From NCBI GenBank assembly GCA_964521425.1, contig CAZFRO010000007.1:51081-115080 (forward strand): a stretch of DNA of 64,000 nucleotides. Reading direction: 5' to 3'. The notes below the pieces were generated by a model. The model had not been told where the DNA came from, made no database searches, and was given only the letters and a program-made list of their open reading frames with translations. A program made the position numbers and the translations under genes. This DNA is from Joyebacterum sp964521425 (GTDB taxonomy: Bacteria; Joyebacterota; Joyebacteria; Joyebacterales; Joyebacteraceae). Positions 1 through 8,168 of the stretch are shown piece after piece (position 1 is the stretch's first letter; each line of letters begins with the position of its first letter).

Positions 1-734
1 CGGTCGCTCCCGGCACAACCGAAATCACGCTTCCCGACCACGCAAGCGCGATCATAACCGGGGCCGCTGGGAGAGGTTTTCTTGGACGCACGATCGCCGC
101 TGGAGACGTCGACCTTGATGGCAATGATGATGTACTCGTGTCAGCATATGGAGCCCGTGGTAAGGGAGACAAGGAGACCGCTGCCGGCGAGGTGTACCTG
201 CTCTTCGGGGGTGACGACGGTCTCACTGGAGCGCTCGATCTTGCGGACTCGGGGACGGACGGTTCATCGGGCGATGTGCGACCGCGATTCGTCGCCCGAT
301 CCAGGTGGAGTCTCTTCGGCCTCCCCCTGCTCATGGCCGACATGAACGGGGACGGACCCCAGGATCTGATCGCGGCTGCGCAGTTCGCCGGCCACGGCTC
401 CGACCGTGGACGGTGTGGAGAAGTCTACATCTACTTCGGCAGCCTCGAATCAGTGATGGCGGCCAAGGCAGGCAGCACCGAGCATGCCGACGTGACCATT
501 GTCGGTGCTCACGCGCTCGACTCGATAGGCGGGGCGCTTCTGGCGGTCGACCTGACGGGATCCGGGCGCCTGGCACTCGTCATAGGGGCGCCGGATGCTA
601 CTGCTCAGAGAATCGTGGAAGAGGCAGGCGGTGACAGTATGAGGCCCGGCGACGCGGACGATGTGCTCGCCGAGAGAATCGAACGCGGTGGGAAGGTGTT
701 TGTTGTTACGTCCGGGCTTCTCCTCGATCGCTGA
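1..734 (+). CDS. FG-GAP/integrin-alpha-like repeat protein (C-terminal part, start outside window)
   Basis: The reading frame is open from the left edge (codons begin at base 3) to a TGA at 732-734, so only the last ~243 residues are visible. Two FG-GAP type calcium-binding loops are clear: GDVDLDGNDDVL near the start and ADMNGDGPQDLI further on, each followed by a short beta-blade-like stretch ending in YFG or LFGG. FG-GAP repeats build seven-bladed propellers in extracellular or surface proteins, so a secreted or surface-exposed role is likely; the ligand is unknown. No C-terminal FlgD-like sorting domain is present. A convergent gene ends 17 bases downstream. Family assignment is good; function is not known. 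Confidence 0.75.
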   Translation, partial: VAPGTTEITLPDHASAIITGAAGRGFLGRTIAAGDVDLDGNDDVLVSAYGARGKGDKETAAGEVYLLFGGDDGLTGALDLADSGTDGSSGDVRPRFVARSRWSLFGLPLLMADMNGDGPQDLIAAAQFAGHGSDRGRCGEVYIYFGSLESVMAAKAGSTEHADVTIVGAHALDSIGGALLAVDLTGSGRLALVIGAPDATAQRIVEEAGGDSMRPGDADDVLAERIERGGKVFVVTSGLLLDR

Positions 735-751
735 AGCCCGTGCGGGCGTCC

Positions 752-1234
752 CTACGCGGCCTTGACTCTCTTGTCCGCATTGAAGACCTTCCAGTAGTGC
801 TCCTCGGCCGTCCCGGCTTCATCCTCATCGAATCCCACGCGGATCATCACTCGCTCAACGAAGGCATCGGCGTCGCGCTCCTGGTTCCGCTTCTCCGCCC
901 TCGCCAGATAGTAGTGACCCCATTCGTGCGCCACGAGGTACCAGACAGCCAGCACGACCGTCTCCGGGTCCGTACCGGTCATGTGATAGAGATTGTGGAT
1001 GAAACCGAAGTCGTAGACGGGGATGACGGCCTTGTACTCGTCATCGGTCAGCGTGACCTGCCCACCGGTGGTGTCCCAGTGGCGCAGCCGGAGCGAGCGC
1101 GAGGAGTAGCTGTCCCTGATCTTGAGCGCCTTGTAGACGAGCGTTCCGACTTGGCTGTGAACGGTCGCCATGTATCGGAATCCCGACCGCACGCGCCGGA
1201 CCCACTCCACTTCACTCTTGAGCTTCTTGCTCAA
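752..1234 (-). CDS. Small HExxH zinc metallopeptidase-like protein
   Basis: A 160-residue product if translation starts at TTG 1234, chosen because a GAGGAGGA Shine-Dalgarno sits just upstream (1241-1250); the longer frame would run through the terminator of the next gene. HEWGH at about residues 103-107 is a zinc peptidase motif, and ERDADAF about 12 residues later resembles the third ligand region (ExxAD) of M48 or ImmA-like gluzincins. There is no signal peptide or membrane segment, so it is probably cytoplasmic. It lacks other recognisable domains, so the substrate is unknown. The metalloprotease character is well supported by the motif; the family is not settled. Confidence 0.7.
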   Translation of the reverse strand: MSKKLKSEVEWVRRVRSGFRYMATVHSQVGTLVYKALKIRDSYSSRSLRLRHWDTTGGQVTLTDDEYKAVIPVYDFGFIHNLYHMTGTDPETVVLAVWYLVAHEWGHYYLARAEKRNQERDADAFVERVMIRVGFDEDEAGTAEEHYWKVFNADKRVKAA

Positions 1235-1310
1235 CGTCGCTCCTCCTCGCCCACAACATAGCACAGATCGCCGCCGGGAGACGGGTTGGCCTACGCAGGC
1301 GACCACAGAG

Positions 1311-1345
1311 AGAAGGGGCAGCGCAAGAGCGCCGCCCCTCTCTTC
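1311..1345 (-). terminator. Hairpin terminator after the 596-aa metalloprotease gene
   Basis: GGGGCAGCGC, AAGA loop, GCGCCGCCCC forms a strong stem with one wobble on the minus strand, 30 bases past the stop codon at 1373. The following tract is not T-rich, so rho-independence is uncertain. Confidence 0.5.
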
Positions 1346-1372
1346 ATCAATCCACGAGAACACTAGAACACC

Positions 1373-3163
1373 CTACTTCAGCACGACCAGCTTGCCGAAG
1401 GCAGTGAGGCCGTCGACGTTCAGTCTGGCGAAGTAGACACCGGATGCAACCTTGCCCCCGGTGTTGTCCATGCCGTCCCAGTAGGCCAGCTTGTCGCCCG
1501 CAGCCATCTGTTCGTTCACGAGCGTCCTCACCTCACGGCCGTTGATATCGTAGATGGTCATCTCAACAGCTCCGCCGCCGTTCTGGATCGAGTAGGAGAT
1601 CGAAGTTCCGGCGGTGAATGGGTTCGGACTCGCCGGCTTCAGAGCGAAGACATGAGCGTCGATGTCATCGACACCCGTGTCCACCTGCTCGGCGCTGAAG
1701 AGATACTCCATATCATCGTAGTTCGTGCTGCCATTGACAACGATCATCATGATGTAGTCGAGCGTATCCCAGCCGGCAACCGTAGTATCGCCGTTACCCC
1801 ACGGGTTCAGGCTGATCTCACCGAGGTGGTGGGTTCCGCCGGAGCCGAAGATGTCATCCCGCACACATAGGTCAGTCCAGTAGTCGAGCATGGCGAGCGA
1901 CGGACCATCGAAGGAGAGGTGCAGACCGGTCCAGCCGTTGCCGGGGTTACTGAACTTGATCAGGTTGTACGCCATCGCATCCGGACGCATGGCGGTGTAC
2001 GGCCCGACGTCAGAGATCGGATACATGCTGAACGTCCTGGAGGTCGCGTTGAGCGGGAAGAACTGCCCCTCCTCATAGTGACCACCATCATATCGCGCGT
2101 TCGTGAAGAAGTTCCAGATGGCGAACTCGTGGAACTCCTCCGCGAGCGATGTCCCACGCGCCAGGAGCACGTTGTTCATGGCGACATACTCGCTCGACGT
2201 CTCCATCTCCCACCAGTTCTCGACGATGACGTCCTCGTGGACGTTCTCGCTGAGGTAGAAATTCCAGACGCATGTTCCGTACCAGCGCATGCCGCCTGAG
2301 GGGTTGTAGTCCAGCGACTGATACGGGCTGTTGTAGTAGTAGTTTATGTAGCCCGTGTAGTCGTTGACGCTGTCGTACACGAGTTCCTCAGCCCACACCG
2401 ACGTGCACTCTTTGTACCAGGTCGGCTCGTTGACATCGTGCGCGGCCTGCAGACCGTGACAGAACTCATGCGCCACAGTGATCTGGATGCACTCCGTCTG
2501 TGTGTGCCCGAATCCGCTGAAATCATGGTTCATGACGACGAAGCTCGTGGCATCGTTGGCAGGGCCACCGGGGGCATAGTAGGTAGCCTGGCAGTACCCG
2601 AAGAGACCCGCGCCAAGATCCTGGACGTAGATGTCGTAGAGGTCGTTCCCGCCACCACCGTCAGGGTCACTGCCGTCAGGGGGAGGTGAACGGAAGCCCA
2701 TGACGTCGACCTCCTCAGTCCATGAGGTCTCTGCGGCCGTCATGATGTCATCGCGGAAACTCGTGTCCGGCCAACCATAGATCTTGTGCGCTCCCGATGT
2801 GTCGTAGTGGATGCGGAAGTGCGTGGTCTCGACATACGTCATGCACGACGGCCTCGCTCTCAGCCCACGGATCTCACCAGCGACCTCCTCAGGAAGCGTG
2901 GAGAGAACGCTCTCCAGTTCCTCGATCGTCGGCAGCCCGCACTTCTCTATCACGCCGCCGACGTACTCGTCCGGAACGAGTTCAGGCGCGTAGACAGAGT
3001 AGGCCTTGAGAAGGTACATCTCGGCGCGATCGATCACTCCACGCTCGAAGGCGTCCGTGATCACATGGCCCGTCGTCGCCTGCTCCACATCGAGCTTGGC
3101 GGAGCTCGCGACGGCCAGGACGACCAGAATCGCCAGTGCCAGCACTGCAGTCAGCCTGCGCAT
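1373..3163 (-). CDS. Secreted HExxH metalloprotease with FlgD-like C-terminal sorting domain
   Basis: A 596-residue protein. An Arg-Arg N-terminus and hydrophobic stretch (residues 1-22, ending near ASS-AK) form a signal peptide. Around residue 230, VAHEFCHGLQ gives the HExxH zinc site. The composition and the DLYDIYVQDLG region resemble the MXAN_6640-type putative metalloproteases. The last ~85 residues begin with PNPF and contain YDINGREVRTL, WDG and GVYFARL and end in KLVVLK: the FlgD-like/T9SS-type sorting fold seen in three other proteins here. The start ATG follows a good CGGAGGGAG ribosome site. A TTGCTT-17-TACAAT promoter lies upstream and a hairpin downstream, so it is probably monocistronic. 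Likely a secreted peptidase; substrate unknown. Confidence 0.8.
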   Translation of the reverse strand: MRRLTAVLALAILVVLAVASSAKLDVEQATTGHVITDAFERGVIDRAEMYLLKAYSVYAPELVPDEYVGGVIEKCGLPTIEELESVLSTLPEEVAGEIRGLRARPSCMTYVETTHFRIHYDTSGAHKIYGWPDTSFRDDIMTAAETSWTEEVDVMGFRSPPPDGSDPDGGGGNDLYDIYVQDLGAGLFGYCQATYYAPGGPANDATSFVVMNHDFSGFGHTQTECIQITVAHEFCHGLQAAHDVNEPTWYKECTSVWAEELVYDSVNDYTGYINYYYNSPYQSLDYNPSGGMRWYGTCVWNFYLSENVHEDVIVENWWEMETSSEYVAMNNVLLARGTSLAEEFHEFAIWNFFTNARYDGGHYEEGQFFPLNATSRTFSMYPISDVGPYTAMRPDAMAYNLIKFSNPGNGWTGLHLSFDGPSLAMLDYWTDLCVRDDIFGSGGTHHLGEISLNPWGNGDTTVAGWDTLDYIMMIVVNGSTNYDDMEYLFSAEQVDTGVDDIDAHVFALKPASPNPFTAGTSISYSIQNGGGAVEMTIYDINGREVRTLVNEQMAAGDKLAYWDGMDNTGGKVASGVYFARLNVDGLTAFGKLVVLK

Positions 3164-3224
3164 AGTTCTCCCTCCGTTTGGGGGTACTCACCCGGTATCT
3201 ACGCATGTATCTTGCCAAGTATCC

Positions 3225-3253
3225 ATTGTAACACAGCATAACCCGCGAAGCAA
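3225..3253 (-). promoter_or_regulatory. Sigma-70-type promoter of the 1373-3163 gene
   Basis: Minus strand TTGCTT (3253-3248), 17 bases, TACAAT (3230-3225). Both boxes are close to consensus in otherwise GC-rich DNA, about 60 bases upstream of the ATG. Confidence 0.65.
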
Positions 3254-3296
3254 GAGTTTGGGGACACGCACACTCTCCTTTGATGCAGCGACGGTG

Positions 3297-3403
3297 TATC
3301 GGTCTCCGCGGAAGGCGGGGGGCTCATATCGGTCTCCGTGGAAGGCGCGGGGGGGCCTCTCAACCAGCGGTGCGGGGGGCCATATCGGTCTCCACCGACG
3401 GCG
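3297..3403. repeat. Three imperfect copies of a 21-bp repeat
   Basis: The unit TATCGGTCTCC(G/A)(C/T)(G/C)GA(A/C)GGCG occurs at 3297-3317, 3327-3347 and 3383-3403, in a G-rich intergenic stretch between two divergent promoters. More degenerate ATCTCCGCCGAT-like sequence follows up to about 3470. No gene is supported in 3254-3487. Confidence 0.7.
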
Positions 3404-3487
3404 CGAGGGCCCACAGAGCACCCTCCGCCGAAGATGTGGGGCCGATTCAGCGATCTCCGCCGATTCCGCCGCACGACCGGCCCTCGC

Positions 3488-3516
3488 TTGACGGTCGGCG
3501 ATTCCGGGCTCATAAT
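3488..3516 (+). promoter_or_regulatory. Promoter placing the transcript start at the S2P start codon
   Basis: TTGACG (3488-3493), 17 bases, CATAAT (3511-3516). The predicted start of transcription (about 3523) coincides with ATG 3524, which suggests a leaderless mRNA. The alternative ATG 3515 overlaps the -10 box and could not be transcribed from it. Confidence 0.65.
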
Positions 3517-3523
3517 GAGGACT

Positions 3524-4696
3524 ATGAGAGCTTCCGGAGGTGGGCCGGCAGTCGCCGGCTTCTGGCGCAACCGCGGAATTCCCCTCTTCTCGGTCATGGG
3601 AATCCGTGTGGTTGCCGATTACAGCTGGTTCCTGATAGTGGCCTTGATTGCGGGCAGCCTGAGTCTGGGCTGGTTCCCCAACGTCATCCCGGATCGGACC
3701 ACCATCCAGTACGTCTCGCTCGGTCTCATCACAGCCTTCTTCTTCTTCGCTTCCGTCTTCGTGCACGAGCTGGCCCACAGTATCGTCTCTGTTCTGCACG
3801 GCATCCCGGTCAGGCGAATCACCCTCTTCCTGTTCGGAGGCATCGCCGAGATAAGCAGGGAGCCGTCGGATCCGGCAACGGAGCTGAAGATCGCGCTGGC
3901 AGGACCCGTCGTGAGCGCCGTTCTGGCGACGATCTTCTGGGGTGTCGTCATACTCTTCGGCATTGGTAGAGCGCGACCCGCCGCGCAGTTCTCATTCCTC
4001 TACCTCGCCGTCTCCAACACCTTCCTGCTGCTCTTCAATCTGCTGCCGGGACTCCCGCTTGATGGCGGACGTGTCCTGCGCGCCCTCGTCTGGCGCGCAA
4101 CAGGAAACATGCGTCGTGCAACCTACGTGGCAAGCATCGCGGGCAAGGCGCTCGCTGTGATCATGATAGCCGTTGGACTCCTTCTCATCCTCGCGACTCG
4201 TCAGATCATCAGTGGGCTCTGGCTCATCATGATCGCAATGTTCCTCAGACAGGCCGCCGATGCGAGCTACCGTCAAGCGGTCACCAATCATGCCTCGCAG
4301 AACATCAGAGTATGCGACGTCATGACGCGAGACGTTGTCATCGTTCAGGCGGATGCGACGCTCGCCGACCTCTTCGAGCGCAACTTCCTTCACCATCACT
4401 TCATCTGCTACCCGGTGATGAGCGCAGGTGTACTCGTGGGATACATCGGCATCAAGGATGTAGCACGTGTCGCAAGGGATGCCTGGGGACACACGAGCGT
4501 GGATGAGACCATGACGCGACTCACGCCCGAGAACGTCCTCTCTCCAACCGACACGATCGCCTATGCAATCAGCGTGATGTCGGCAGGCGGTGGTGGAAGA
4601 CTAGTGGTGGTTCAGGATGGAGAGCTCTCAGGGATCGTGACGCGAGGCGACATTATGAAGGGCTTGAGAACCCGGACCGGCCCTTCATCGAAATAG
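3524..4696 (+). CDS. Site-2 protease (peptidase M50) with two CBS domains
   Basis: A 390-residue intramembrane zinc protease. HELAH (residues 81-85) and NLLPGLPLDGGR (about 162-173) are the paired M50 catalytic motifs, set in six or so hydrophobic segments. The C-terminal ~120 residues hold two CBS motifs (VCDVMTRDVVIV and VDETMTRLTPEN regions), typical of the SpoIVFB-like/Rip3 subgroup, where CBS domains are thought to sense adenylate ligands. Start 3524 was chosen because the promoter -10 box ends 7 bases earlier and no Shine-Dalgarno exists. The strand flips on both sides, so it is a single-gene unit. It probably cleaves membrane-tethered regulators; the anti-sigma factors elsewhere in the window are possible but untested substrates. 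Confidence 0.9.
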   Translation: MRASGGGPAVAGFWRNRGIPLFSVMGIRVVADYSWFLIVALIAGSLSLGWFPNVIPDRTTIQYVSLGLITAFFFFASVFVHELAHSIVSVLHGIPVRRITLFLFGGIAEISREPSDPATELKIALAGPVVSAVLATIFWGVVILFGIGRARPAAQFSFLYLAVSNTFLLLFNLLPGLPLDGGRVLRALVWRATGNMRRATYVASIAGKALAVIMIAVGLLLILATRQIISGLWLIMIAMFLRQAADASYRQAVTNHASQNIRVCDVMTRDVVIVQADATLADLFERNFLHHHFICYPVMSAGVLVGYIGIKDVARVARDAWGHTSVDETMTRLTPENVLSPTDTIAYAISVMSAGGGGRLVVVQDGELSGIVTRGDIMKGLRTRTGPSSK

Positions 4697-4750
4697 CGCC
4701 GGGGGAAACATGTCTCACAGCGGAGGTAGCGCCGCGGGGAGACGTGTTTC
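4694..4750. repeat. Two copies of a 23-24 bp direct repeat
   Basis: TAGCGCCG.GGGGA(A/G)AC(A/G)TGT(C/T)TC at 4694-4716 and 4727-4750. The first copy contains the S2P stop codon. Confidence 0.55.
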
Positions 4751-4761
4751 GGAGCGAACGT

Positions 4762-4796
4762 AGAGAGGGCGCACCCATGTTGGCTGCGCCCTCTCT
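4762..4796. terminator. Bidirectional terminator between convergent genes
   Basis: A perfect 12-bp stem AGAGAGGGCGCA / TGCGCCCTCTCT with an 11-base loop lies between the S2P gene (+) and the TetR gene (-). It can serve both strands. Confidence 0.75.
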
Positions 4797-4845
4797 CTGG
4801 ATCTGATGTCTGCGGCGGCTTCTCACCACCTTGCCGCCCGCCTTC

Positions 4846-5448
4846 CTAGCTCCCCGAGATCTCCTTGCATGCCATTCCCATGAGGACGAAATCGGACAGC
4901 TCCTGTGCTTTCGCGCCCAGGTGATAGGAGCAGTCGGCAGCCACCCACTCGAGCACCACGTTCTGATATGCTCCGAATATCATGACCGCTGTGGCGACGG
5001 GATCGCACTCCCGGAATACCCCTGCCGAGACCCCGTCCTTCACAACACCCTCTATGATGTCCTTGTATACGCGGCTGCTCTTCTTCGCGACGGTCTTGAT
5101 CATCTCCGAACTCTGCCTGAGCTGCGAGAGGAATATCGTCGCGCTCGAGGGGTTGCTCTCCATGAGCTCGAGCCCGATCGTGAGCAGGCGGCGTGTCTTG
5201 GCCTCCGGCCCGGCTACGGCGTCCACTCCATCCTTGAGACGGTGCATGTGAGAACCAAGAAACTCTTCGAAGACCGCCACGATCAGCATTTCCTTGCTGC
5301 TGAAATAGATGTAGATCGTCCCTGCGGCGACGCCGGCCGCATCCGCGATCTCGGATGTCGTCGTCCGATGATAGCCCTTCTCGCCGAACAATCTGGCGGC
5401 GGCATTGATGATTCGTTCTCTCTTGTTTCCAACACGCTTCCTCGCCAT
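4846..5448 (-). CDS. TetR/AcrR family transcriptional regulator
   Basis: A 200-residue protein. Start ATG 5448 has GGAGGTGGA just upstream; an earlier in-frame ATG at 5481 lacks one. Residues 9-55 are a classic TetR helix-turn-helix (RIINAAARLFGEKGYHRTTTSE..., then AGVAAGTIYIYFSSKE). The ligand-binding half is helical with no family-specific marker, though the length and EXXXXYIYF-type start resemble FadR/YsiA-like TetR regulators. No efflux pump or lipid gene is adjacent, so the target is unknown. An imperfect inverted repeat near 5501-5520 (TCAG-7-CTGA) could be an autoregulatory operator; this is weak. Confidence 0.88.
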   Translation of the reverse strand: MARKRVGNKRERIINAAARLFGEKGYHRTTTSEIADAAGVAAGTIYIYFSSKEMLIVAVFEEFLGSHMHRLKDGVDAVAGPEAKTRRLLTIGLELMESNPSSATIFLSQLRQSSEMIKTVAKKSSRVYKDIIEGVVKDGVSAGVFRECDPVATAVMIFGAYQNVVLEWVAADCSYHLGAKAQELSDFVLMGMACKEISGS

Positions 5449-5719
5449 GACTCCACCTCCACTCGCAGTTGACACCGTCAAGGGCGCCCAAGTCAGAAGC
5501 CGACTGATTCCCGGTTCACTTTGTTCTGCCTACGTGAATATGCTTCAACAACAGCCTAAGCAAGAAGGCTCTCGAAGGCAAGGAGGTTCTGGAACAAAAT
5601 GAACTACGGTCAGCGCCCGAGGCAAGGAGATGACTCGGACACTGACCGTATGAATAGGCGGGGCGGGTCAACCAGGGGTCGCAGCGCGGCGAACCAAAGG
5701 AGAGGAATCGCCGTCCAGG
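5449..5719. other. Intergenic region, no firm gene
   Basis: It lies between the TetR start and the stop of the 769-aa lipoprotein gene. It has a possible TetR operator near 5501-5520 and a plus-strand AAGGAGG at 5580-5586 ahead of a 45-codon frame beginning ATG 5599 (Arg/Gly/Ser-rich), which runs 17 bases into the opposite gene. I do not call it as a gene. Confidence 0.4.
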
Positions 5720-8029
5720 CTAGTGCTTCCCGCTAGTCAGACCCTTATCCCCGCCACCGCTTCTGGGTCTCCCCCTGAGTTCCGGCTTGATGATGTCGCC
5801 GAAGTCATGGACCAGGGGAACCCCAAGCACGTAGCTGACAACGCGCGGCATCACATGACCGCTCGTCCAGTTGTTGTAGAAGCTGTGTTCCAGGGGCTGG
5901 GTGGTGACGATGACCCATCCCCCCTTGTAGTCGTACTCCACCAACGTCGGATGTCCTGCGTCGTCGACCGTGTACACGGTCGCGCCGTCCGGCAGGTTGC
6001 TGATGCCCTCGTGACTCGCGTACTGTCCGTAGAGCTCGCCCGGAAGCCCCTCAACGATCGGAGCGCCCGGCAGGGCGACGTAGTTGTACCAGGTCTCATA
6101 CTCGGCAAGCTCTATGGCGCCGGGCAGGATGATGCCGGCACTCGCGATGGACCCGCCGTTCCATCCAAGATCGCACGCCTCCCAGAAGATCGTGCCTCCG
6201 CCTGAAACAAACTGGAGGAAGCGCACCTGATTGTCAGCGTACTCATCATAGAACGACTGCGGCTGATCGTTCTGGATTATGATGAGATCCTCCCCTGGCG
6301 TAAGCGAGGCTGTTGCCATCTCCGAGGAGCCAAGGACTTCGTATTCGTTCGCGCCCGTGCCTTCTGTGAATTCCATTATCTCAAGCATCTGGTCGAGCAC
6401 CGCCGGCACTTCAGGACCCCAGGGAATCGCGTCCCTGAAGATGATGATGTGAACTGCGTTGTCCTGACTCCCACCGACGTTGACCGTGTGGACAACGGTG
6501 TCGTTGAGGCTTAGGGGGTCCTTCACCTGCATCGCGACACTTTGCGCCCCTGCCTCCGCGAAGACGTGCTGCATCACCTTTTGTGTATCCCAATCGGTAT
6601 CCCACTCACCGTCGTTGTCCCAGTCCCAGCGCACCTCGAGATCGACGGTCTCATCGTCAGGGTCGGTTGATGCCAGAGCGCTGAGTGAGAATGTAGATCC
6701 GGCCATCGCGAACGGTGGGCTCACCGTGAACACGGCCGTCGGCGGAGAGTGTGAGTCCACGTAGCTCATCACTCCGTCGAGTTGTGTGATCCGCTGCTGC
6801 TCCTGGGGGGTCTGCGTTACCATGCGCGAGATAAGGGGCACTCGCGTCTCGCCTGCGGCTATCACTTCTGTCGAGAACGTGATACCGGACATGAGCCGGC
6901 TCAAGGCCTCTATGTAGTCCGCACAGTCAGCGCTCGGGCCCTCCCAGAACCAGGACGCGACCGCGTCGCTGTCTTGAGAGATGTTATCCAGAAGCACGTT
7001 GATGAAGCCGTATGTATCGTGTGCCGCCGTGCTCGATCCGAGTCTGTTGTCCCATCCGGAGAGATCAAGGTCCGCCGAGTCATGCTCGACGACTACGCCT
7101 GATCCCACTGCGACCATCTCGGCGATCGCCCGGCACGTGTTCATCACGGTTGCGAGACCGTCTGCAGTCTGGGGTTCGAAGGATCTGAAACTCGCGCTTG
7201 TGAGGGTCACGTCGTATGTGCCGTCGCCCAGATCGGGAGAACTTCGCGTTACGCTCGTGACATCAACGAGAGGCGGCCAGCCGGCCGAGATTCTCACCTT
7301 CTCTCTCGCCGAGTCGACGAGAACTAGAAGCGAGTCGGCGCTCCCAACGGTCTTGAAGACCGACGTGTAGTAGATAGGATCCCGGTTCACCCATGTGACG
7401 CTGCCGCCTGCCATGTCCTCGAGCCACGGATCCGACAGTGGAAGAGGATTGACCGTCCCGTCGTCGAGCGCATCCACGACGACCACACATGCCGCCTGCA
7501 CGATCTCCGGCACTAGTTCGCTTGTCAGCGACCCGCCCGACGCGTTCGCGAGAACGGTCTCTATTGAGGTGACAAGGCGATCCCAGTCGTTCTTCTCCAT
7601 CACCGATCCGGCCAGCGACGCACGGTCGCCGGATGAGAACAGGACAGTGAACGGATTGAGCATCGCCAACGCTGTTGCGGTTGATGCGGCATCAACAGTG
7701 ATCGCATCGTCGGTCGATCCTACATAGGCGAGCACAAGCGGGATTCCGCCTGGATCCACCACAATGAGAACCTGATGGGAATCGGTGTCGGGGATGAGGA
7801 CGGTGAACGTCCCGTCCGACGCCAGGGTCGCGCCCTCGGCGAACGACAGGATCGTGAACTCCGCGAGGTCAACTCGAGACCCTTCCGGCAGCTCCACGGT
7901 TCCGTGGAGAGTCCGGGTTGGTATGACACCCCCATCTTGGGGATCGGAGGGACCGACCGTGCTTGAGCATGAAACAAGCAGAAGCGCGATCCCGAGAACG
8001 ACAGCGGTCAGAGTTCTGGCATTCCTCAT
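5720..8029 (-). CDS. Large secreted lipoprotein with PKD-like domain and C-terminal ThuA/GATase-like region
   Basis: A 769-residue product from ATG 8029 (GAGGGGGTG upstream). A short signal peptide ends in a lipobox, LLLVSC, so it is a lipoprotein. Residues about 60-130 resemble a carboxypeptidase-regulatory-like beta domain. Around 440-520 there is a PKD-like stretch (PPTAVFTVSPPFAMAG..., then DPDDETVDLEVRWDWDNDG), a domain of surface proteins. The last ~200 residues (VHIIIFRDAIPWGPEVPAVLD... DLIIIQNDQPQ... GGGTIFWEACD) look like a class-I-glutamine-amidotransferase/ThuA-type alpha/beta fold, without an obvious catalytic triad. It has no FlgD-like tail, consistent with lipid anchoring. Function unknown. 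Confidence 0.7.
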   Translation of the reverse strand: MRNARTLTAVVLGIALLLVSCSSTVGPSDPQDGGVIPTRTLHGTVELPEGSRVDLAEFTILSFAEGATLASDGTFTVLIPDTDSHQVLIVVDPGGIPLVLAYVGSTDDAITVDAASTATALAMLNPFTVLFSSGDRASLAGSVMEKNDWDRLVTSIETVLANASGGSLTSELVPEIVQAACVVVVDALDDGTVNPLPLSDPWLEDMAGGSVTWVNRDPIYYTSVFKTVGSADSLLVLVDSAREKVRISAGWPPLVDVTSVTRSSPDLGDGTYDVTLTSASFRSFEPQTADGLATVMNTCRAIAEMVAVGSGVVVEHDSADLDLSGWDNRLGSSTAAHDTYGFINVLLDNISQDSDAVASWFWEGPSADCADYIEALSRLMSGITFSTEVIAAGETRVPLISRMVTQTPQEQQRITQLDGVMSYVDSHSPPTAVFTVSPPFAMAGSTFSLSALASTDPDDETVDLEVRWDWDNDGEWDTDWDTQKVMQHVFAEAGAQSVAMQVKDPLSLNDTVVHTVNVGGSQDNAVHIIIFRDAIPWGPEVPAVLDQMLEIMEFTEGTGANEYEVLGSSEMATASLTPGEDLIIIQNDQPQSFYDEYADNQVRFLQFVSGGGTIFWEACDLGWNGGSIASAGIILPGAIELAEYETWYNYVALPGAPIVEGLPGELYGQYASHEGISNLPDGATVYTVDDAGHPTLVEYDYKGGWVIVTTQPLEHSFYNNWTSGHVMPRVVSYVLGVPLVHDFGDIIKPELRGRPRSGGGDKGLTSGKH

Positions 8030-8110
8030 TACACACCCCCTCATCACATGCCTGGAGAAGCCCCAATGGGGGCCTACATGGGCATTTCGTTGCAAGGGGT
8101 GTTCCAGAAA

Positions 8111-8141
8111 GACCGGCTCCCCCATCAAGGGAGAGCCGGTC
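8111..8141 (-). terminator. Hairpin terminator after the M14 carboxypeptidase gene
   Basis: GACCGGCTC(C)CCC / GGGAGAGCCGGTC stem with a short loop lies 28 bases past the stop codon at 8169. Confidence 0.6.
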
Positions 8142-8168
8142 ATGAAGTGCGTAAGTTGTTGTCTGTCG

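Noticed and set aside
740..1261. Long plus-strand frame opposite the small metallopeptidase
   Set aside because: It is the antisense shadow of the HEWGH protein; no family motifs and poor ribosome site.
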